Assembly (NCBI GenBank): GCA_902478705.1 | Contig: CABSMB010000055.1 | Coordinates: 1 to 7,230 of the forward strand | Direction of reading: 5' to 3' | Length of the DNA stretch: 7,230 bases | Origin: an uncultured Collinsella sp. | GTDB taxonomy: Bacteria; Actinomycetota; Coriobacteriia; Coriobacteriales; Coriobacteriaceae | In this document: one piece after another, positions 1-4,558 of the stretch | Position numbering within the stretch: the first letter of the stretch is position 1 | Layout: every line of letters begins with the position of its first letter | The notes under the pieces: model-generated | Told to the model about the DNA's origin: nothing | The model's input: only the letters and a program-made list of their open reading frames with translations | Databases searched by the model: none | Translations under genes and position numbers: made by a program

Positions 1-262
1 GCGAACTCGAGCGAGCTTTGGTCGAAGTCGACCACTACAGACTGTCGGCCTACTGGTTTCCCTGCAAAACCAAATGCAAGTCCGGGATTACCATCTTTCG
101 CGAAGGCACAACATTCGAAACCATCATCTACACGTATGAATTTGACCGAGCCCTCCGGCAGTTAATGTTTGATGCGGTCGGCAGAATTGAGATCTACCTC
201 AGAAGCAGAATTGCCTATCTTGCCTCTGAGGAACGCGGGCCTTTCTGTTACCCAGATGTCGC
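1..262 (+). pseudogene. Abi-family (Abi_2, AbiD/AbiF-like) protein, internal fragment
   Basis: The reading frame enters from the left edge (codons start at base 3) and encodes about 85 residues that read like the conserved N-terminal half of the Abi_2 family. The hallmarks are the segment DHYRLSAYWFP, then FREGTTFETI, then YEFDRALRQLMFDAVGRIEIYLRSRIAY and a final GPFCYPD. Family members are associated with abortive infection against phage and often sit in mobile or accessory regions; the family is normally around 300 residues. After about base 258 the resemblance stops. The frame stays open only because it runs antisense through GC-rich DNA of the next gene, so the C-terminal half is missing. 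The stretch is visibly less GC-rich than the rest of the window, which fits acquired DNA. Its own start lies outside the window. The family call is from recognition of the motif pattern, and the exact 3' limit is uncertain by about 15 bases. Confidence 0.72.
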
Positions 263-478
263 CATAACGAGGCTCAACTCGGCATGTCCATCGCGCTTTG
301 CGCCGCGCTGGGCTGCGCAGCCGTCTTTGGCAGCGCCACCAATACGCTGCTCGCGCCGATCCTTATTGGCTGCGAAGTCTTCGGCTTTGGCGACTTGCCG
401 AAGTTCTTTATTGTCTGCGTCGTGGCTTACCTGTTCAACATGGATAAGTCGATCTACGCCCTGCAGAAGCGGGCGTAG
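260..478 (+). pseudogene. ClC-type voltage-gated chloride channel, C-terminal remnant
   Basis: In a different frame from the Abi fragment, about 70 residues match the end of a ClC chloride channel/transporter. A small-residue helix with FGSATNTLLAPILIGCEVFG is followed by a hydrophobic segment FIVCVVAYLF and the tail NMDKSIYALQKR. In ClC proteins the last membrane helix carries a conserved tyrosine that helps coordinate chloride, and the Tyr in SIYAL is the likely equivalent. A full ClC protein is over 400 residues with many membrane helices, so only the end remains. The first methionine in frame (base 284) has no Shine-Dalgarno site and lies inside the homologous segment, so it is not a real start. 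The frame is open upstream only to about base 230, where it overlaps the Abi fragment. The gene stops with TAG at 476-478. I read this as a remnant left by an insertion or deletion that brought the Abi gene in. Translation as an independent peptide is unlikely. Confidence 0.68.
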
Positions 479-480
479 AT
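452..480. other. 10-bp stem inverted repeat over the ClC-remnant stop codon
   Basis: ATCTACGCCC (452-461) and GGGCGTAGAT (471-480) are exact reverse complements separated by 9 bases. The stem spans the stop codon of the chloride-channel remnant and lies in the convergent gap before the end of ogt. No T-run follows on either strand, so it is only weakly terminator-like. It could serve as a bidirectional end-of-gene hairpin for the two converging genes. Confidence 0.5.
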
Positions 481-542
481 GGATGTCCAAGCAGGTGGTC
501 TCAAACGGAAACGGCGTCTTGGCTATGCAAAGTGCCCTGGCG

Positions 543-1121
543 CTATTCCTCGTACGCGCCCTCAAGCCGAAGCAGCCACTCCTTGCGATCGAGCCCGCCG
601 GCATATCCGTTAAGCGAGCCGTCGGCGGCAACCACGCGATGGCACGGCACGATAATCGAAATGGGATTACGCGCGACCGCGGCCCCCACGGCACGGGGAG
701 ACACAACGGGTGCTTCGTTTCCCGGTACACGGTGTCGAGCCGCAACACGCTGGGCGATCTCACCATACGTAGCGACCTCGCCACGCGGGATAGAAAGCAG
801 CTCAAACCAAACCTCACGCTGAAACGCCGTGCCAATCATATGCAACGGCGGCGTAAACCGAGGCTCCTGCCCCGCAAAATAAGCATTCAGCCAAGCCCAA
901 GAACGCTCAAGCACCGAAGATGCCGCGCCATTTGCCGGACTCACCGAAGACATCCCACCGGTACCAGAAACCGCATCGGCACCTACGACATACTCCGCAT
1001 CCTCTTTGAGCAGCGTAGAGCCAAAGTGCTCCTGACCCTCAAACCAAAGCCCCGTCAAACCGCGGCCATCAGCGGCAAGCAAGATTTCGCCCAAAGGCGA
1101 AGCAAACGTCGTCGTGACCAC
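543..1121 (-). CDS. ogt: Methylated-DNA--[protein]-cysteine S-methyltransferase (Ogt/MGMT type)
   Basis: This is a cytosolic suicide repair protein that transfers the alkyl group from O6-methylguanine (and O4-methylthymine) in DNA to its own active-site cysteine. The 192-residue product has the family signature VPCHRV with the acceptor Cys160. Other expected residues are TYG (Tyr119), the arginine finger in PRAVGAA (Arg143), Asn152 in RNP, and the closing GYAGGLDRKEWLLRLEG with Glu181. The N-terminal part, FASPLGEILLAADGRGLTGLWFEGQ, is the usual small N-domain. It is somewhat longer than the usual ~165-175 residues, with two low-complexity additions at about residues 44-68 and 130-140. The start is GTG at 1121, chosen because AAAGGAG (1128-1134) lies six bases upstream and the homology begins immediately. 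It is transcribed alone and converges on the ClC remnant. Upstream candidates for control are a possible -10 TATTAT at 1149-1154, without a well-spaced -35, and a 22-bp dyad at 1228-1249. Family assignment is firm; the choice of symbol (ogt versus ada-like) is by domain content, since there is no Ada N-domain. Confidence 0.95.
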   Translation of the reverse strand: MVTTTFASPLGEILLAADGRGLTGLWFEGQEHFGSTLLKEDAEYVVGADAVSGTGGMSSVSPANGAASSVLERSWAWLNAYFAGQEPRFTPPLHMIGTAFQREVWFELLSIPRGEVATYGEIAQRVAARHRVPGNEAPVVSPRAVGAAVARNPISIIVPCHRVVAADGSLNGYAGGLDRKEWLLRLEGAYEE

Positions 1122-1127
1122 CAGCGG

Positions 1128-1134
1128 CTCCTTT
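1128..1134 (-). promoter_or_regulatory. Shine-Dalgarno site fixing the GTG start of ogt
   Basis: On the minus strand AAAGGAG is followed by six bases and then GTG. No ATG lies in frame at a suitable distance, so this site decides that ogt starts with GTG. Confidence 0.8.
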
Positions 1135-1227
1135 CAAAACTCCGCACCATAATACCGCGAATTGTGCAGACAACCCCCGCAGATACGTCTGGGCGGGCTC
1201 GATTGTCCAAGGGAGGGAGTTTTTCCT

Positions 1228-1249
1228 CTCAATATCGGCCGATACCGAG
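1228..1249. promoter_or_regulatory. 22-bp dyad upstream of ogt, candidate operator or hairpin
   Basis: The core TATCGGCCGATA (1233-1244) is a perfect 12-bp palindrome. It is flanked by CTC (1228-1230) and GAG (1247-1249), leaving only two non-complementary pairs in 22 positions. It lies 107 bases upstream of the ogt start codon. The size and symmetry suit a dimeric repressor or activator site. In RNA it would form a hairpin using G-U pairs. No regulator gene is visible, so the role is inferred only from position and symmetry. Confidence 0.4.
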
Positions 1250-1284
1250 TCACAACGCCCAAAACGATGTCCGGCAAAAACGTG

Positions 1285-1458
1285 GGTGAATGGTTTTCCG
1301 AGAAGTGAACGAGTAAAACTAGGGCCCCGAAGCATCCGCATTTTTTAATTGCAAAACAGCAGGATTCATGCGATAAAACCGCAGGAAATGGCGGCCAAAA
1401 TATCCTGATGCTTCAAGGGTCCAAAATAGGTCGTTCACTTCCCGGAAAACCATTCACC
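1285..1458. repeat. 174-bp element with 52-bp terminal inverted repeats (MITE-like or structured RNA)
   Basis: The ends are nearly perfect reverse complements. The 28 bases 1285-1312 (beginning GGTGAATGGTTTTCCG) match the complement of 1431-1458 at 27 positions. Going inward there are 16 bases of weaker match, then an exact 8-base block GAAGCATC (1329-1336) paired with GATGCTTC (1407-1414) at the same offset. The arms are therefore 52 bases each around a 70-base centre. The centre is AT-richer and contains two partial direct repeats starting GCAGGA. There is no transposase and no obvious target-site duplication outside the ends. It could be a non-autonomous mobile repeat, a bidirectional structured element, or a protein-bound site pair. 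The symmetry is directly visible; the nature of the element is inference. Confidence 0.7.
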
Positions 1459-1526
1459 TTCGATTCGCACCAACCCCTAAGCCCTCACAAGCAGCAAACG
1501 CAGGCGCGCCAAAGTTACCGCCTCAA

Positions 1527-1623
1527 CCCCAAAGTCACCCAAGGCAGCAGGCGCAACGCGCCGCAGCTGCCGGCCGCGCCCCACAGTCCCCCAAGGCGGC
1601 AGGCGCAAAGCGCCGAGGCCGCC
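1527..1623. repeat. Two tandem 45-bp repeats (52-bp period), each folding as the same hairpin
   Basis: Bases 1527-1571 and 1579-1623 align without gaps at 38 of 45 positions. In each, an outer stem and an inner stem can form: GGCAGC/GCTGCC (1543-1548 with 1566-1571) around GGCGC/GCGCC in copy one, and GGCGGC/GCCGCC (1595-1600 with 1618-1623) around GGCGC/GCGCC in copy two. The A-to-G change on the left arm is matched by T-to-C on the right, so pairing is kept. A degenerate third unit may precede them at about 1474-1510. With only two clear copies and no unique spacers this is not a CRISPR array. Confidence 0.68.
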
Positions 1624-1724
1624 GCCGGGACCAGGGCCCGCAACAGCCACGTGCCCTCACATCAGCCCAGCGGCCCCAACCAACAACGGCCCCATCGCAG
1701 GCCGCTCGCAGCCGAGTCACCGCA

Positions 1725-1854
1725 GGCGGGGGCCGGGCTTGGTTTTCAGAACACTCCGCAGACCAGTGTGGCGCCTTGTCCACGGCTCCGAAGGAGCAGG
1801 ACAAGGCGCCACACATGGTCGAGGACGTTCTGAAAACCAAGCCCGGCCCCCGCC
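1725..1854. repeat. 130-bp nested palindrome downstream of asd
   Basis: The outer 28 bases (1725-1752) are the exact reverse complement of 1827-1854. Inside, GACCA (1761-1765) pairs with TGGTC (1816-1820), then 16 bases at 1766-1781 (GTGTGGCGCCTTGTCC) pair perfectly with 1799-1814. At the tip GCTCC (1785-1789) and GGAGC (1793-1797) close a GAA loop. Almost the whole element can fold as one rod-shaped hairpin, in RNA from either strand or as a DNA cruciform. It begins 12 bases after the asd stop codon, so it may end or protect the lysC-asd transcript. There is no T-run after it, so it is not a standard intrinsic terminator. A repetitive extragenic palindrome is the main alternative. Confidence 0.8.
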
Positions 1855-1866
1855 GGACAGGTCACA

Positions 1867-2892
1867 CTACTCGCAGAGCAGCTTAGCGATCTGGACGGCG
1901 TTGGTTGCCGCGCCCTTACGGATTTGGTCGCCGCAGCACCAGAAGGTGATACCGCGCGCGGCCTCGGGGTTCGAGATGTCGCGACGCACGCGGCCGACCC
2001 AAATCAGGTCCTGGTCGGACGTATCCATCGGCATGGGGAAGCGGTCGTGTGCATCCTCGGCAGCCATATCGTCAACCAGCTTGACGCCGGGAGCGGCAGC
2101 CAGCGCAGCACGGGCCTCGTCAACCGTAATGTCGCGCTCAAACTCGAGCGTAATGCTCTCGGAGTGCGAACGCAGCACGGGCACGCGCACGCAGGTGCAG
2201 TTCACGCGCAGCTCGGGCAGGTGCATAATCTTGCGGCCCTCGTTTTGCAGCTTCATCTCCTCGGAGGTAAAGCCTTCCTCCTTGACGCCGCCGATCTGCG
2301 GAATTAGGTTGCTCGCCAGCTGGGCGGCAAACGCGCGCGGCTCGGGAATCTCCTCGCCACGACCTAGGGCGGCCAGCTGGGCCTCGAGCTCGGCCATACC
2401 GGGAGCGCCGGCACCCGAAGCCGCCTGATACGTGGACACGATCATGCGCTTCACGCCGGCGAGCTGATGCAGCGGCCACGTGGGAACCAGGCCGATGATG
2501 GTCGCGCAGTTGGGATTGGCGATAAGGCCGTGATGCCACTTGATATCGTCGGCATTGATCTCGGGCACGACCAGCGGCACCTCGGGATCCATGCGGAAGG
2601 CATGGCTGTTGTCGACCACGACGGCGCCGCGCTTGACGGCCTCGGGCAGCAGCTCCTTGGCGATATCGTCGCCGGCAGCGCCGAGTACGATGTCGCAGCC
2701 CTCAAAGGTCTCGGGGCAAGCCTCTTCAATCACAACCTGCTCGCCGCGGAACTCAACGGTCTTGCCCGCAGAGCGCGCGCTCGCCAGCAGCTTGAGCTTA
2801 CCGACCGGAAACTCCTGCTCGTTGAGGCACTCGAGCATCTGGGTGCCCACGGCTCCCGTCGCGCCCAAAATAGCAACCGTGTACTGTTTCAT
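1867..2892 (-). CDS. asd: Aspartate-semialdehyde dehydrogenase
   Basis: This cytosolic enzyme reduces L-aspartyl-4-phosphate with NADPH to aspartate semialdehyde, the branch point for lysine/diaminopimelate, threonine and methionine. The 341-residue product has the usual length. It opens with the Rossmann motif VAILGATGAVGTQML (6-20). It carries the catalytic cysteine in NPNCAT (Cys129), the glutamine of TYQAASGAG (Gln156), the substrate-binding stretch TSEEMKLQNEGRKI (209-222), RVPVLRSHSES with His243, and the C-terminal NADP/dimer segment GDQIRKGAATNAVQIAKLL. I chose ATG at 2892 because the Rossmann motif follows at the family's usual distance and a purine-rich AAAGGGGG lies just upstream. 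The frame stays open to a GTG at 2979, but that would add 29 residues overlapping a terminator-like hairpin. It lies downstream of lysC on the same strand with a 174-base gap holding two hairpins, so it may be an operon with attenuation or a separately started transcript. A 130-bp palindrome follows the stop codon. Confidence 0.97.
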   Translation of the reverse strand: MKQYTVAILGATGAVGTQMLECLNEQEFPVGKLKLLASARSAGKTVEFRGEQVVIEEACPETFEGCDIVLGAAGDDIAKELLPEAVKRGAVVVDNSHAFRMDPEVPLVVPEINADDIKWHHGLIANPNCATIIGLVPTWPLHQLAGVKRMIVSTYQAASGAGAPGMAELEAQLAALGRGEEIPEPRAFAAQLASNLIPQIGGVKEEGFTSEEMKLQNEGRKIMHLPELRVNCTCVRVPVLRSHSESITLEFERDITVDEARAALAAAPGVKLVDDMAAEDAHDRFPMPMDTSDQDLIWVGRVRRDISNPEAARGITFWCCGDQIRKGAATNAVQIAKLLCE

Positions 2893-2966
2893 GCTTCCCC
2901 CTTTAAAGGTTGTGACTTTTGCCCGCACGCCGAGCAGGCCGATTATTGTTGCCAGTGTATACAAGA

Positions 2967-2993
2967 ACGGGGCGGACACGAAACCCGCCCCGT
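2967..2993 (-). terminator. GC-rich hairpin followed by T-rich DNA, between lysC and asd
   Basis: On the minus strand ACGGGGCGG and CCGCCCCGT form a 9-bp perfect stem with a 9-base loop, followed at once by TCTTGTAT. The T tract is short, so this is a moderate intrinsic terminator or attenuator candidate. It lies about 75 bases ahead of the asd start codon and 74 bases after the lysC stop codon. It would reduce read-through from lysC into asd. A weak -10-like TATACA follows it, which would allow asd a promoter of its own. Confidence 0.5.
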
Positions 2994-3015
2994 CGAAACG
3001 AAACCGAAACGAAAC
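2994..3015. repeat. Exact 11-bp tandem duplication between two hairpins
   Basis: CGAAACGAAAC occurs twice back to back with no mismatch, and each unit is itself built from CGAAAC/GAAAC. On the lysC-asd transcript strand it reads as a T-rich GTTTCGTTTCG repeat, placed between the 3022-3057 hairpin and the 2967-2993 hairpin. It could be a simple slippage repeat or a single-stranded landing site. Confidence 0.55.
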
Positions 3016-3021
3016 GCCCCG

Positions 3022-3057
3022 CGCTAGATTTTTGGCACTTGTCCCAAAAATCTAGCG
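3022..3057 (-). terminator. Perfect 14-bp hairpin just after the lysC stop codon
   Basis: CGCTAGATTTTTGG (3022-3035) and CCAAAAATCTAGCG (3044-3057) are exact reverse complements around an 8-base loop, starting 9 bases after the lysC stop codon. The run of five T sits inside the stem, not after it. On the minus strand only a weakly T-rich repeat follows. It is best read as a transcript-end or processing hairpin for lysC; a true intrinsic terminator is less certain. Confidence 0.55.
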
Positions 3058-3066
3058 AGATAGCAA

Positions 3067-4455
3067 CTACTTGTGGAGCGCGGCCAGGGCGGGATCGACC
3101 GGCGCGGAAGCCTCCAGGTCGGAGACCTTCACAATGCCGTTCTCATCGGAGAAGGCACGGTAGATGGTCCGAATCGCAAGGTCGAAGTCCTTCTCCTCGA
3201 CACCGATGATGATGTTGATCTCGTCGCAGCTCTGCGAAATCATACGCACGCTCACGCCCGCCTGGCCAAGCATGCCAAACAGGTGGCCAGAGATGCCGGC
3301 ACGACCGCGCAGGTTGCGGCCAACGGTCGCGATAAGCGCCAAGCCCTCGACAACCTCGATCTCGAGCGGCTCGACCTCCTGTTGAATGTCGCCCACGAGC
3401 GAGTACAGCGAGTCGTGCACATCCTTCTCCTGCACCACGGCGCCAAAGCGGTCGACACCGGTGGGCATGTGCTCGACGGAAACGTCATAGCGCTCGAAGA
3501 CCGAAAGTGCGCGGCGCATAAAGCCGACGCGAGGCTTGGTGCGGTCACGGGCGACGTTGATGGCGACAAAACCGCGCTTGCCGGTCACGCCGGTAATGAT
3601 GGGCTCTGCCTCACCCTCATCAGCCGTCTCGCTAATGATGGTGCCGGGGTCCTGCGGCGCATTGGTGTTCTTGATGACCAGCGGAATACCCGCCTCGCGC
3701 ACGGGGAACACGGCCTCCTCGTGCAGGACGCTTGCGCCCATGTACGAAAGCTCGCGCAGCTCCTCGTAGGTAACGCGCGCAATGGGCTGAGCCTCGGGAA
3801 CAATACGCGGATCGGCAGAATAGAAGCCCGAGACGTCGGTCCAGTTCTCGTACAGGTCGGCGCCCAGGCACTTGGCCAGGATCGAGCCGGAAATATCGCC
3901 GCCGCCACGATCGAGCAGCTTGATCTGGCCCTCACGCGTCGCGCCGTAGAAGCCAGGCATAACAAAGCCGCCCTGCTGGCCGTACTCCTGCACCAGCTCG
4001 GAGGTGCGGTTCATGCTGAGCGTACCGTCGTGATGGAACGCCACAACCGTCGCGGCGTCCAGGAACGGCAGGCCCAGGTACTCGGCCATCAGGCGAGCGG
4101 TGAAGTACTCGCCGCGGCTTACAAGCTCCTCGGTGGAGTAGCCGCCCGAGCGGGCGCGCTCGGCAAAGGCCGCGAACTCCTCGCGGACGGGATAGGTGAG
4201 CTCCAGCTCGTCAACGATATCAAAATAGCGCTGGCCAATGTCCTCGAGCAGTTCCTCGCACGACACGTGATACTTAACGTGCGCGTTAACCAGGTAGAGC
4301 AGGTCGGTCACCTTGGTGTCGTCCTTAAAGCGGCGACCGCAGGCGGAAACCACCACAAAACGGCGGGCAGGGTCGGCATCGACGATGGCTTTGATCTTCT
4401 TGAAGTGTTCGGCGTCGGCGACCGACGAGCCGCCAAACTTGGCAATTTTTATCAT
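3067..4455 (-). CDS. lysC: Aspartate kinase (monofunctional, two ACT domains)
   Basis: It phosphorylates L-aspartate with ATP to aspartyl-4-phosphate, the first and usually feedback-controlled step of the aspartate pathway. The 462 residues carry the amino-acid-kinase domain (about 1-285) with KFGGSSV (6-12), VVVSACGRRFKDDTKVTDLL (34-53), the FVMPGFYGAT loop (164-173), RGGGDISGS (183-191) and NWTDVSGFYSADPRIV (204-219). Two ACT domains follow (about 296-361 and 371-435); the second includes GRNLRGRAGISGHLFGML. Length and the RRFKDDTKVTDLL segment resemble monofunctional enzymes of the Bacillus ThrD/YclM kind, with no fused homoserine dehydrogenase. Two positions differ from the common motif: Cys39 where SAPG is usual, and Gly185 where RGGSD is usual. 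ATG at 4455 is the natural start since KFGGSS follows at the normal distance, though the nearest SD-like GAAAGG is about 13 bases away, longer than ideal. ACT domains predict allosteric control by lysine and/or threonine; which one cannot be read from sequence. It is divergent from thrC and upstream of asd. Confidence 0.97.
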   Translation of the reverse strand: MIKIAKFGGSSVADAEHFKKIKAIVDADPARRFVVVSACGRRFKDDTKVTDLLYLVNAHVKYHVSCEELLEDIGQRYFDIVDELELTYPVREEFAAFAERARSGGYSTEELVSRGEYFTARLMAEYLGLPFLDAATVVAFHHDGTLSMNRTSELVQEYGQQGGFVMPGFYGATREGQIKLLDRGGGDISGSILAKCLGADLYENWTDVSGFYSADPRIVPEAQPIARVTYEELRELSYMGASVLHEEAVFPVREAGIPLVIKNTNAPQDPGTIISETADEGEAEPIITGVTGKRGFVAINVARDRTKPRVGFMRRALSVFERYDVSVEHMPTGVDRFGAVVQEKDVHDSLYSLVGDIQQEVEPLEIEVVEGLALIATVGRNLRGRAGISGHLFGMLGQAGVSVRMISQSCDEINIIIGVEEKDFDLAIRTIYRAFSDENGIVKVSDLEASAPVDPALAALHK

Positions 4456-4558
4456 GGCGTGGAGGTTACCTTTCTAAAAGCCTCTGCAAACCTGTTTTGC
4501 GTGCTCTGATACCATGGGGTCACCGATTGGGACCAAGGCATCCGAGGAGCAGTGTTAT
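4456..4558. promoter_or_regulatory. 103-base divergent upstream region shared by lysC and thrC
   Basis: Both start codons face away from this interval, so it must hold the lysC promoter and probably the thrC promoter. I see no convincing -35/-10 pair; on the plus strand GATACC at about 4508 is a possible poor -10 for thrC. It is too short for a lysine riboswitch or a T-box leader. A GGTTACC palindrome lies near 4474-4480, ahead of lysC. Close divergent promoters would allow joint control of the first and last steps of threonine synthesis. Confidence 0.5.
4544..4549 (+). promoter_or_regulatory. Shine-Dalgarno site fixing the thrC start
   Basis: GAGGAG stands nine bases ahead of ATG 4559. The alternative ATG at 4514 has no such site, so this decides the start. 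Confidence 0.8.

Larger units (their letters stand above)
1122..1866. other. 745-base gene-free region rich in inverted repeats
   Basis: No open frame here has both a plausible start with a ribosome site and a recognisable or protein-like sequence. The frames that exist are arginine/proline-rich by-products of GC-rich repeats. Two of them begin with the same MVFRT because they read opposite arms of one palindrome. From ogt outward the region holds the ogt leader with a dyad (1228-1249), an inverted-repeat element (1285-1458), tandem hairpins (1527-1623) and a long nested palindrome (1725-1854). The remainder, about 1624-1724, is GC-rich DNA in which I see nothing definite. Confidence 0.75.

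Noticed and set aside
18..1289. Long plus-strand open frame of 423 codons from the left edge
   Set aside because: Only the first ~80 codons look like a protein (Abi family). The rest runs antisense through ogt and is arginine/proline-rich, an effect of GC-rich DNA.
1069..1341. Minus-strand 90-codon frame overlapping the start of ogt
   Set aside because: It overlaps ogt in another frame, has no ribosome site, and starts inside the inverted-repeat element.
1285..1458. Complete insertion sequence
   Set aside because: Inverted ends are present but there is no transposase frame, and no target-site duplication is visible outside the arms.
1527..1623. Short CRISPR-like array
   Set aside because: Only two clear units; the 7 bases between them are too short for a spacer and there are no cas genes.
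1535..2428. Open frames on both strands beginning MVFRT
   Set aside because: They read opposite arms of the 1725-1854 palindrome, and the longer one then runs antisense through asd.
1867..2979. asd started at GTG 2979, with 29 extra residues
   Set aside because: The extension overlaps a terminator-like hairpin, is unlike the family N-terminus, and ATG 2892 has a purine-rich ribosome site with the Rossmann motif right after it.
3073..4509. 478-codon plus-strand frame opposite lysC
   Set aside because: Fully antisense to a clear aspartate kinase with all motifs; its composition is that of a reversed GC-rich gene.
4456..4558. Lysine riboswitch or T-box ahead of lysC or thrC
   Set aside because: The interval is only 103 bases shared by two promoters, and no lysine-riboswitch or T-box core (such as TGGNACC) fits with a terminator structure.
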